From NCBI GenBank assembly GCA_021083345.1, contig JAJGRE010000001.1, positions 1,550,001-1,614,000 on the forward strand: a DNA stretch of 64,000 bases, read 5' to 3'. The stretch is from Calditrichales bacterium MX18-03 (GTDB lineage Bacteria; Bacillota; Clostridia; Lutisporales; Lutisporaceae). Each line of letters starts with the position of its first letter. The first letter of the stretch is position 1. Positions 17,913 to 25,302 of this stretch are shown piece by piece. A program made the position numbers and the translations under genes. The notes beneath the pieces are model-generated. The model made no database searches. It had not been told where the DNA came from and saw only the letters and a list, made by a program, of their open reading frames with translations.

Positions 17913-19280
17913 TTACTTACCTCCCAAAACATAATCAAGCATTTCATTGACATTCTGGACGCCCATAACATCCAACTCAGGCTTTTCATTGATCCGGATG
18001 CGGTTGTTGTAAGGAATGATGCATCTTCTGAAGCCCAGCTTCGCCGCTTCATTGATCCGCTTCTCTATAAAGCTGACCGCTCTGACTTCTCCGGCAAGGC
18101 CTACCTCGCCGATGATGACGGTATCGTCCCCAATCTCGATGTCTCTGAAGCTGGATGCTATTGCAGCCATGATGCCCAGATCTGCTGCCGTCTCGGCCAG
18201 TTTGATGCCGCCCACCACATTGACATAGGAGTCGCTGCTGCCCAACTGCATGCCGACTCTTTTCTCCAGAACGGCCATCAACAGCATGACACGGTTATAG
18301 TCGATCCCTGTGGCATTACGCCTTGGTACACCGAAGCTTGTATGGCTCAGCAGCGCCTGCACCTCCACCAGCATAGCCCGCGTACCTTCCATGGCGGAAA
18401 TGACGCAGGAGCCGGATGCCCCTTTCATTCTTCCTGAAAGCAGCATCTGCGAGGGGTTGATCACCTCTGTAAGGCCTTTGTCCCCCATTTCGAAGATACC
18501 GATTTCGTTGGTAGAGCCAAAGCGGTTCTTGACAGCCCTTAAAATCCGGTAAGACATATGGGTCTCACCCTCAAAATAAAGTACGGTGTCCACCATATGC
18601 TCAAGAACCCTTGGTCCGGCAATGGCGCCTTGCTTTGTGACGTGTCCCACCAGAAAGGTGGCGATGCCTTCCTTTTTGGCGATTTTCATCAGCTCCAGTG
18701 TCGCTTCCCTAACCTGGCTGACGCTGCCGGGAGCCGATGTAATGTTGGGGCTGTACATTGTCTGTATGGAATCTATGATCAGTATGTCAGGCTTCAATGT
18801 ATTGACATGAATGCTGACATTGTCCATGCTGTTTTCAGATACCAGATAGAGCTTGCCCGGTGCAACGCCCATTCTCCCTGCCCTCAGCTTGATCTGGGCA
18901 ACGGATTCCTCCCCGGAGATGTAAAGTATTTTCTGTCCTTTCCTGCCCAGGTTGTCGCTGATCTGCAGCAGGAGTGTTGACTTTCCGATTCCCGGGTCTC
19001 CCCCCACGAGGATCAGTGAACCCTTGACGATTCCGCCCCCCAGCACGAGATCCAGTTCCTTGATGTCTGTCCCCAGCCGTTCGCCTTCGTCGGCCGAGAC
19101 TTCCTCCAGCAGTTCGGGCTTAGACAGCAAGGATAACCCTTTCGATAAGCTTGTGATCTCTTTTTGCTCTACTTCCTCCAGAAAGGTATTCCACTGTCCG
19201 CATTCGGGACATTTTCCCAGCCATTTGGGCGACTCGCAGCCGCATTCGTTGCATATGAACTTGGTCTTGATTTTTGCCAT
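17913..19280 (-). CDS. radA: DNA repair protein RadA
   Basis: Branch-migration helicase of recombination, 455 residues. The N-terminal zinc finger (CNECGCESPKWLGKCPECGQW) is followed by a RecA-like core with Walker A GGDPGIGKSTLL, Walker B ILIIDSIQTM and the RadA signature KNRFGSTNEIG, then a Lon protease-like domain (VNVVGGIKLAETAADLG). ATG 19280 is chosen because GAGAGG lies 8 bases upstream; the open frame extends five codons further. It sits between clpC and disA. Confidence 0.96.
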   Translation of the reverse strand: MAKIKTKFICNECGCESPKWLGKCPECGQWNTFLEEVEQKEITSLSKGLSLLSKPELLEEVSADEGERLGTDIKELDLVLGGGIVKGSLILVGGDPGIGKSTLLLQISDNLGRKGQKILYISGEESVAQIKLRAGRMGVAPGKLYLVSENSMDNVSIHVNTLKPDILIIDSIQTMYSPNITSAPGSVSQVREATLELMKIAKKEGIATFLVGHVTKQGAIAGPRVLEHMVDTVLYFEGETHMSYRILRAVKNRFGSTNEIGIFEMGDKGLTEVINPSQMLLSGRMKGASGSCVISAMEGTRAMLVEVQALLSHTSFGVPRRNATGIDYNRVMLLMAVLEKRVGMQLGSSDSYVNVVGGIKLAETAADLGIMAAIASSFRDIEIGDDTVIIGEVGLAGEVRAVSFIEKRINEAAKLGFRRCIIPYNNRIRINEKPELDVMGVQNVNEMLDYVLGGK

Positions 19281-19301
19281 ATATATACCTCTCATACAAA
19301 A

Positions 19302-19365
19302 GAGAATGCAAGCATTCTCTAAATTGAACGGGGACCAGCCAGTTAGTTATCTGGCCTCTGTTCAA
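19302..19365 (-). other. paired hairpins upstream of radA
   Basis: An inverted repeat AGAGAATGC/GCATTCTCT (19301-19320, 2-base centre) is followed by an imperfect hairpin pairing TTGAAC with GTTCAA and CAGCCAG with CTGGC (about 19323-19366). They lie in the clpC-radA gap just upstream of the radA start; their function is unknown. Confidence 0.45.
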
Positions 19366-19483
19366 TCAGATACCCACATTATACACTATCTTACATTATT
19401 ATTGCTATTATTTGTTATATTTAATCGCATGTACCCGCATATCTCTTGAGTTTGAGATCCTTCCCGCGCCGCCGCACCATAAG

Positions 19484-19517
19484 AAGCCCCAATGGTATTT
19501 GAATACCATTGGGGCTT
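19484..19517 (-). terminator. terminator at the end of the ctsR-clpC operon
   Basis: A 16-bp perfect stem AAGCCCCAATGGTATT (19484-19499 with 19502-19517) sits right after the clpC stop. The minus-strand tail CTTCTTA is only moderately U-rich, so some read-through to radA is possible. Confidence 0.7.
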
Positions 19518-19525
19518 GCGCCTCA

Positions 19526-21955
19526 TTACTTGAATATCAAGTTTTCGCCTTCTGCGTCTATAAGAACGTTTTGTCCGGGTTTTATATTGCCTTTCAGCAT
19601 TTCTTCCGACAACTGGTCTTCCACCATTTTCTGAATGGCGCGTCGCAGCGGTCTGGCACCGAATACAGGGTCGTGGCCTTTTTTGACCAGCAGCTCTTTG
19701 GCCGGGTCAGTTACCTCTATATGAATGTTCATGTCCTGAATCCTGCCGATAAGGGATTTCAGCATCAAATCCACAATCTGCTTCAGATGCGCTTCATCCA
19801 GCTGGTGGAATACGATGACTTCATCGATCCTGTTGAGGAATTCCGGCCGGAAGGTGCGCTTCAGCTCCTCCATCACATTGCTTTTCATTTTTTCATAGGC
19901 GTCTTCCTTCTCGTTGGAGGAGGCTGTAAAGCCAAGCACTCCCTGCTTCTTAATGGTGCTGACGCCTACATTGGAGGTCATGATGACCACACAGTTCTTG
20001 AAGTCCACCGTTCTTCCCTTTCCGTCGGTCAGCCTGCCATCGTCCAATATTTGCAGCAGTACGTTGAAAACATCAGGGTGCGCTTTTTCGATTTCATCCA
20101 GCAGCACCACCGAATAAGGCTTCCTGCGTACCTTTTCCGTCAGCTGTCCGCCTTCCTCATAGCCTACGTAGCCTGGAGGAGAGCCAATCAGTCTTGATAC
20201 CGTATGCTTTTCCATGTACTCGGACATATCGACCCGGATGACGGCATTCTCATCACCGAACAAGGCTTCTGCCAGAGCCTTTGAGAGTTCAGTCTTCCCT
20301 ACTCCCGTCGGACCGAGGAAAATAAAGGAGCCTACCGGCCTCTTGGGATCCTTCAGCCCTACTCTGGCACGCTTGATGGCCTTGGCTACCGATACCACCG
20401 CCTCGTGCTGTCCTATGACCCTTTCATGCAGGATGGAATCAAGGTTCAGCAGCCGCTTTGATTCTTCTTCCGCCATCTTGGTCACCGGGATGCCGGTCCA
20501 ACTGGAAACGATGGCGGCAATTTCTTCCTCATCGACAACGGACTCATTGGAATTAGTCCTGTCTGTCCAGCTTTTCTTCCCATCATCCAGTAGCTTCCGG
20601 ATATCCTGGATTTTGTCCCTGAGCTGTGCCGCCCGTTCGTATTCCTGAAGGCTGATGGCTTCCGCCTTTTCCTTGTCCAGGGCAGTCAGCTCTTCCTCCA
20701 GTTTTTTCAGATCCGGCGGAGCGGTGAATATTTTTATCCTGACCTTCGAAGCCGCTTCATCCACCAAGTCTATGGCTTTGTCCGGAAGATACCGATCTGT
20801 AATATACCGGTCTGAAAGGTCAACGGCAGCCTTCAGCGCCTCATTGGTTATCTTCACCTTATGGTGTGCTTCGTATTTGTCTCTGAGCCCTTCCAGAATC
20901 AAAAGGGCCTCTTCCTTGTTGGGCTCTCCGATCACCACCGGCTGGAACCGCCGTTCCAGAGCCGCATCCTTCTCAACGTGCTTCCTGTATTCATCCAGGG
21001 TGGTGGCACCGATTGCCTGGATCTCCCCCCTGGCCAGCGCCGGTTTCAAAATGTTGGAGGCGTCGATGGCACCTTCGGCACCGCCAGCCCCTATGATGGT
21101 ATGCATTTCATCAATAAACAGGATGGCATTCTTTGATTCCCTTATTTCATTCATGACATTTTTGAGCCGCTCCTCAAATTCTCCCCTGTACTTGGAGCCT
21201 GCCACCATGGAGGAAAGATCCAGCGTTACGACCCGCTTATCCCTCAAAATTTCCGGAATATTTCCTTCAACGATTTTCTGTGCCAGCCCCTCAGCAATCG
21301 CTGTCTTTCCTACCCCCGGGTCTCCGATAAGGCATGGGTTGTTTTTGGTCCGGCGGCTTAGGATCTGGATAACCCGTTCTATTTCCTTCTCACGTCCGAT
21401 AATGGGGTCCAGCTTGCCTTCCTTGGCCATCTCCGTCAGATCTCTTCCGAACTGGTTCAAATTCGGCGTACCGGACTTTCCTTTTGAGTAAGCTTTAGGC
21501 TTGCTGTCTCCCCGTTCCGAACTGAGAAGCGTCATGATTTCCTGAGACGTGCTTTCCAGGTTCAAGCCCATGGCTGTCAGAATCTGAGCTGCAACACCCT
21601 CTCCCTCCCGAAGGAGTCCCAACAGCAAATGCTCGGTGCCTATATAGTTGTGTCCCAGATTCCGCGCTTCGTTCAGGCTCAGCTCGATGACCGTCTTGGT
21701 TCTGGGCGTATAGCCCAGGACCTGCTCCACCTTTTCCTGTCCCTTTCCGATGATGGCTTCCACCTGGGACCTGACGGATTCCAGAACGATATTCCTGTTT
21801 TTCAGCACCTGGGCAGCAATACCCTCGCCTTCCCGTATCAATCCCAGCAGGATATGCTCCGTACCGATATAGCTATGGTTCAACCGCACAGTCTCCTCCT
21901 GGGCAAAGACCATGACCTTCTGTGCTCTTTCGGTGAATTTATCAAATACTCCCAT
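19526..21955 (-). CDS. clpC: ATP-dependent Clp protease ATP-binding subunit ClpC
   Basis: Hsp100 unfoldase of 809 residues. Two Clp_N repeats (1-145) are followed by AAA+ module 1 (Walker [11 protein letters not shown]), a middle UVR-containing coiled coil (about 420-470) that docks adaptor proteins, and AAA+ module 2 ([16 protein letters not shown]) with a C-terminal ClpB_D2 domain. ClpC feeds phospho-arginine-marked proteins, tagged by McsB, into ClpP. ATG 21955 follows AAAGGAGGGAATACG; the frame opens 11 codons earlier at a less likely start. Last gene of the CtsR operon. Confidence 0.97.
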   Translation of the reverse strand: MGVFDKFTERAQKVMVFAQEETVRLNHSYIGTEHILLGLIREGEGIAAQVLKNRNIVLESVRSQVEAIIGKGQEKVEQVLGYTPRTKTVIELSLNEARNLGHNYIGTEHLLLGLLREGEGVAAQILTAMGLNLESTSQEIMTLLSSERGDSKPKAYSKGKSGTPNLNQFGRDLTEMAKEGKLDPIIGREKEIERVIQILSRRTKNNPCLIGDPGVGKTAIAEGLAQKIVEGNIPEILRDKRVVTLDLSSMVAGSKYRGEFEERLKNVMNEIRESKNAILFIDEMHTIIGAGGAEGAIDASNILKPALARGEIQAIGATTLDEYRKHVEKDAALERRFQPVVIGEPNKEEALLILEGLRDKYEAHHKVKITNEALKAAVDLSDRYITDRYLPDKAIDLVDEAASKVRIKIFTAPPDLKKLEEELTALDKEKAEAISLQEYERAAQLRDKIQDIRKLLDDGKKSWTDRTNSNESVVDEEEIAAIVSSWTGIPVTKMAEEESKRLLNLDSILHERVIGQHEAVVSVAKAIKRARVGLKDPKRPVGSFIFLGPTGVGKTELSKALAEALFGDENAVIRVDMSEYMEKHTVSRLIGSPPGYVGYEEGGQLTEKVRRKPYSVVLLDEIEKAHPDVFNVLLQILDDGRLTDGKGRTVDFKNCVVIMTSNVGVSTIKKQGVLGFTASSNEKEDAYEKMKSNVMEELKRTFRPEFLNRIDEVIVFHQLDEAHLKQIVDLMLKSLIGRIQDMNIHIEVTDPAKELLVKKGHDPVFGARPLRRAIQKMVEDQLSEEMLKGNIKPGQNVLIDAEGENLIFK

Positions 21956-21976
21956 CGTATTCCCTCCTTTTAATGT

Positions 21977-22035
21977 AAAGGGACACACCTTGCTCGAGCA
22001 GTAAGTATTCCTTTTACGTTAAGGAATGTCCCTTT
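21977..22035 (-). other. structured mcsB-clpC intergenic segment
   Basis: A 9-bp outer stem (AAAGGGACA 21977-21985 with TGTCCCTTT 22027-22035) encloses a TGCTCGAGCA palindrome (21991-22000) and an ATTCCTT/AAGGAAT hairpin (22007-22013 with 22021-22027). Together they could form a branched RNA fold in the operon mRNA just before the clpC ribosome-binding site. Possible processing or stability element (inference). Confidence 0.5.
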
Positions 22036-22055
22036 TTGATTAATGTCCTTTTTGA

Positions 22056-23072
22056 TTATAATTTGCTCCTGATCAGTTCCGCTCTGGCGATGTCCCGCTC
22101 AGCAGCCGTCAGCTCTTTTCCGCTTCGTTTCTGCAGACTTGCCGATTGTGTATCAATCATGATCTCGTTCAGCACCGAAACCGGTATATCCTCCAGTATG
22201 CCCAAATCCACGCCAAGCCGTATATCCGAAAGCAGCTTCAGGCATTCCTGCGACTGCATGATCCTTGCATTTTTCATTATACCCCAAGAGCGCCATATCC
22301 TATCCTCGATTTGTACCCGGTTGTTCTCCAGGAGAATCCGCCGTGCTTCCTTTTCTTTTCCGATGATCTGCATGGTAACCCCTGTCAGGTTCTCAACGAT
22401 TTCCTCTTCAGCCCGTCCCAAAGTGATTTGATTGGAGATCTGGAATACATTTCCGATGATGTCCGTTCCTTCTCCGTACAGCCCTCTGATAGTCAGTCCG
22501 ATCTGCGTCACTGCCTGCAGGATTTTGTTGATGTTGCCCGTGATGTTCAATGCCGGGAGATGGATCATGACGGAAGCCCGCATGCCGGTTCCCACATTGG
22601 TCGGACAGCATGTGAGATATCCCCAGCGTTCATCATAAGCATATTCCATCCGCTGCTCCATGGCATCATCCATGTTGCTGGCCAATTCCCATGCCTTTCT
22701 GATCTGAAGTCCCGGCAGTATGACCTGTATCCGGATGTGGTCCTCTTCGTTGACCATCACACTGGCTATGCTGTCGTCACTGATAACAGCTGCACCGTTG
22801 TTTTGTTTTGCAAGCTTCGGACTGATCAGGTGCCGCTCTACCAGAACCTGACGTTCCAGCTGTCCCAAGTCCTGCAGGCGATGGCTTTCGAACCTTCCTA
22901 TATCCGGCACACCGCCTTCAAGGCTGTCGCTTACAGTTTTGACAACGCTTCCTGCCCGTTCGGCATCCAGGGTATCGGGGAAGGGAAGCTCATTGATATT
23001 CCTGGCAAGCCTGGTACGGCTGCTTAAGATGATATTGCTCTGGGGACCGTTTCCTTCCATCCAGCCCTTCAT
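22056..23072 (-). CDS. mcsB: protein arginine kinase McsB
   Basis: Phosphagen-kinase-fold enzyme of 338 residues that phosphorylates arginines on damaged proteins and on CtsR. Family motifs: ILSSRTRLARNINELPFP with nucleotide-binding Arg residues, DERWGYLTCCPTNVGTGMRAS with the essential Cys loop, and the GLYGEGTD segment. The start overlaps the mcsA stop by 4 bases, giving tight coupling to its activator McsA. Confidence 0.96.
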   Translation of the reverse strand: MKGWMEGNGPQSNIILSSRTRLARNINELPFPDTLDAERAGSVVKTVSDSLEGGVPDIGRFESHRLQDLGQLERQVLVERHLISPKLAKQNNGAAVISDDSIASVMVNEEDHIRIQVILPGLQIRKAWELASNMDDAMEQRMEYAYDERWGYLTCCPTNVGTGMRASVMIHLPALNITGNINKILQAVTQIGLTIRGLYGEGTDIIGNVFQISNQITLGRAEEEIVENLTGVTMQIIGKEKEARRILLENNRVQIEDRIWRSWGIMKNARIMQSQECLKLLSDIRLGVDLGILEDIPVSVLNEIMIDTQSASLQKRSGKELTAAERDIARAELIRSKL

Positions 23073-23584
23073 TTTACATCCCCCTTTTCAGCCTTGCACA
23101 TCTCTCTGATCCTATCCCTCAGGCTTGCTGCCTTTTCATATTCCTCGTTCTTGATTGCCTGTTCCAGTTCCTGCTTCATTTTTTCGATTTCCCGCATGAC
23201 CTTTATCCTGCCGCCGGCCTTGTTCGGAATCTTTCCCGTATGGGCCGTATTGCCGTGCACCCTTTTAAAAAGCGGATTCAACCGCTCTCCGAAAACCATA
23301 TAGCAGCCGCTGCAGCCAAAACGTCCGGTTTCTTTGAACCGGCTGTAGGTAAGGCCGCAAACGGCACATTTTGTATCCTGTATCGGGTCCAGCTTGATGG
23401 GGGATGCTGCACCGGAGCTCAGGATTCCTGCCAGCAGGTCATTGATGGAAAAATTGGTGCTCAGGCTCAGCACGTTCTTTTGCATGGCGCATTGATCGCA
23501 CAAATGTATGTCCGTTTTCTTCCCGTTTTCCACTTTTGTAATGTGCACCGTCGCCGGTTTCTTTCCACATTCATCGCATTGCAT
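23069..23584 (-). CDS. mcsA: McsB activator / CtsR modulator McsA
   Basis: Zinc protein of 171 residues. CxxC pairs are at the N terminus (CDECGKKPATVHI, CDQCAM) and in the middle (CAVCGLTYSRFKETGRFGCSGCY). A UVR coiled coil (EIEKMKQELEQAIKNEEYEKAASLRDRI) ends the protein. McsA stimulates McsB kinase activity. ATG follows AGAAGGAGGAATACC. Confidence 0.95.
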   Translation of the reverse strand: MQCDECGKKPATVHITKVENGKKTDIHLCDQCAMQKNVLSLSTNFSINDLLAGILSSGAASPIKLDPIQDTKCAVCGLTYSRFKETGRFGCSGCYMVFGERLNPLFKRVHGNTAHTGKIPNKAGGRIKVMREIEKMKQELEQAIKNEEYEKAASLRDRIREMCKAEKGDVK

Positions 23585-23611
23585 GGTATTCCTCCTTCTA
23601 CTTCTTCTTTG

Positions 23612-24073
23612 CTAGTCTGTCACCGCAGCCAGGATCAAGGCTTTCAGGAGCTCAGCCCTCAGTTTATCCCTGAACGGCCGCTGCAGCAGGGACAAAGTGG
23701 TATCATCCAAAGATGCCTTAAAGAGCTTCAGCTGAATCCGGTCGATCAATTGCTGCTTGTATAGGGCTTCCGCAAGTTCGAAGGCACTTTCCTTATTGAT
23801 GCTGCTGCCGATTTTATTGGCCAGCATGTTCAGCAGGTATTCCTCTTTTTCCGCGGCTACCCGGCTGATCTTGATGGAGCCCCCGCCCCCTCTTCTCGAC
23901 TCGATGATATAACCCCTTTCCGTTGTAAAGCGGGTCATGAGCACATAATTGATCTGTGAGGGAGCACAGTCAAAATGGCCGGCCATTTCATTCCTCTGAA
24001 TCTCTATGGTGCCTTCACCCTGTTCAATAAGCTCGTTGATGAATTTTTCGATAAGGTCACTGATTCTTGACAT
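23612..24073 (-). CDS. ctsR: transcriptional repressor CtsR
   Basis: Class III heat-shock repressor, about 153 residues. N-terminal winged helix with MSRISDLIEKFIN, FDCAPSQINYVLMTRFT and the glycine-rich wing ESRRGGGGSIKI. The C-terminal helical dimer and tetramer domain is recognised by McsB. It heads the ctsR-mcsA-mcsB-clpC operon and should repress it through the operator immediately upstream. Start at 24073 or at an in-frame ATG four codons earlier (24085); the spacing to AGG favours 24073 slightly. Confidence 0.95.
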   Translation of the reverse strand: MSRISDLIEKFINELIEQGEGTIEIQRNEMAGHFDCAPSQINYVLMTRFTTERGYIIESRRGGGGSIKISRVAAEKEEYLLNMLANKIGSSINKESAFELAEALYKQQLIDRIQLKLFKASLDDTTLSLLQRPFRDKLRAELLKALILAAVTD

Positions 24074-24091
24074 ATTATCACGCATCCTGAC

Positions 24092-24150
24092 TTTGACTTT
24101 CTTTGACTTTTGTTAATTCTATTATAATGAATTTGGGTTCTTCTTTTCAA
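24092..24150 (-). promoter_or_regulatory. promoter and CtsR operator of the ctsR operon
   Basis: Minus strand: TTGAAA (24150-24145), 18-base spacer and TATAAT (24126-24121). Just downstream is AGTCAAAGAAAGTCAAA (24108-24092), a full match to the CtsR tandem heptad RGTCAAANANRGTCAAA. The operator overlaps the expected transcription start, so CtsR would block initiation. The rest of the gap up to 24409 holds nothing I can name besides a loose TATAAT at about 24252 on the + strand. Confidence 0.88.
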
Positions 24151-24409
24151 GTACCCCAATATATTATTTTTATTCTTTATCACACAATTAATTAACAATG
24201 TTTAAAGTTCCCATAACGCCATCTTCATCCGGATTTAACATTTTCCTTGTATAATGAAGTTGTAGCAATGAAATAGAGTTTTTCAAACACTTCCCCCTCC
24301 CGCTTATTTGTGAAGTTCCATTACTTGGCCAGACCGCTCGGTAGTGGGATTTCTATTTTGATACCATAAACATGGAACAGCATTTTTATATACAGAAAGG
24401 AGTGAGCTC

Positions 24410-24610
24410 ATGCTGCAAAGTGTTTTATCACCGGAGGTCATTGAGCAGCTTAGCTTGATTGTTGCCAGTAAAGCAACACCTGAGTGCAATGTCGAAGAAT
24501 TAGCCTATACTGTCTTCAATGCCTATAAAACCAGTTACGAACTGCTTGATAGACTCTGTGTAAAGGATAGCTTTCCCCGACATAGCTGGCCCAACATCAG
24601 TCATTATTAA
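24410..24610 (+). CDS. unrecognised small protein, 66 residues
   Basis: Not recognised. A strong ribosome-binding site (GAAAGGAGTGAGCTC) sits at ideal distance before the ATG, which is the main reason to call it. The protein is soluble and helical: LSPEVIEQLSLIVASKA, a NVEELAYTVFNAYKTSYELLDRL amphipathic stretch with two Cys, and an aromatic tail PRHSWPNISHY. It is divergent from ctsR and converges on the small operon at 24.7-25.1 kb. Confidence 0.6.
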   Translation: MLQSVLSPEVIEQLSLIVASKATPECNVEELAYTVFNAYKTSYELLDRLCVKDSFPRHSWPNISHY

Positions 24611-24629
24611 GACCGCATTCGCATTTGAC

Positions 24630-24661
24630 AAAAAAGGCCTTCTGCAGCAATGCAGAAGGCC
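24630..24661 (-). terminator. terminator of the 54-residue gene
   Basis: GGCCTTCTGCA (24636-24646) pairs with TGCAGAAGGCC (24651-24661) around a GCAA tetraloop, followed on the minus strand by TTTTTT. It also faces the end of the 66-residue gene. Confidence 0.85.
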
Positions 24662-24679
24662 AAGCATTCGGATATGCAC

Positions 24680-24844
24680 TTACTTTTTCGTTCCGCCTTT
24701 TCCCAGGTTTTGCAGATGCGATGCCCTGCTTTTTTGTTCTTCAGAGCTGATCCAGTAGTTGTATGTCGACATGAACTCCCCGTATTGGCTAAAGTCGTTC
24801 AACTTATCTTCCAGTTCGCTGCCATCGTTTCTATTGTGCTGCAT
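24680..24844 (-). CDS. unrecognised small protein, 54 residues
   Basis: Short ORF with a good ribosome-binding site (AAGGGGGATGTTGA before ATG 24844). Highly polar: an acidic N-terminal half (DGSELEDKLNDFSQYGEFMSTY), a central YNYWISSEEQKSR segment and a basic GKGGTKK end. It lies 18 bases after the 78-residue gene and is followed at once by an intrinsic terminator, so the two form a mini-operon. Ribosome-binding site, coding context and terminator support it; function unknown. Confidence 0.65.
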   Translation of the reverse strand: MQHNRNDGSELEDKLNDFSQYGEFMSTYNYWISSEEQKSRASHLQNLGKGGTKK

Positions 24845-24862
24845 TCAACATCCCCCTTAGCT

Positions 24863-25099
24863 TCAGTCTTTTTTTCTTGCAATGATATAATAGTCCCTGC
24901 CGTCGTGTCCGCCTTTGGTGGACCAGGTAAAATTATGCCTTTCCAACACGGAAAAAATATTTTCCGCCTTATAGGAGTCCTGGCTGTTCATTGTCAACAC
25001 CAGCTGCTCATTGTCGCCGATCTGCTTAACCACATCTACGATCCGCCTTACATCGCTTATATTGACAAAGTTCCCCATGGTAATCATTCTCTCAACCAT
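24863..25099 (-). CDS. unrecognised small protein, 78 residues
   Basis: Small alpha/beta-looking protein. VNISDVRRIVDVVKQIGDN is followed by a strand LVLTMN, then YKAENIFSVLERHNFTWSTKGGHDGRDYYIIARKKD, an alternation resembling TusA-like or small nucleotide-related folds. I cannot assign a family. ATG follows GGAGGAGAATAA. First gene of a mini-operon with the 54-residue gene. Confidence 0.75.
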   Translation of the reverse strand: MVERMITMGNFVNISDVRRIVDVVKQIGDNEQLVLTMNSQDSYKAENIFSVLERHNFTWSTKGGHDGRDYYIIARKKD

Positions 25100-25143
25100 T
25101 TATTCTCCTCCTGCCATCGGATTTTCCCTCCGGTTTTCCGGAG

Positions 25144-25169
25144 ATAAAATGTGTCACAAGACGCATTTT
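25144..25169. other. hairpin upstream of the 78-residue gene
   Basis: TAAAATGTGTC pairs with GACGCATTTTA (one G-U) around four bases. It resembles the 10729-10751 hairpin in stem sequence. No U run follows; role unknown. Confidence 0.4.
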
Positions 25170-25248
25170 ATATACTTAGTGTATGAATCGGCATTCTAAA
25201 TATACCTATAAACAAGCGCAGTAAATTTCCATTGTTTTACAAAATGAA

Positions 25249-25293
25249 AACTGGCAACCGATCAGCCGCTTATGGGCTGGTCTGTTGCCAGTT
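25249..25293. terminator. terminator downstream of the EF-G paralogue
   Basis: AACTGGCAAC (25249-25258) pairs with GTTGCCAGTT (25284-25293), with an inner CAGCC/GGGCTG stem. On the minus strand it is followed by TTCATTTT. It lies ten bases after the EF-G-like stop. Confidence 0.75.
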
Positions 25294-25302
25294 GCGTTTT
25301 GC

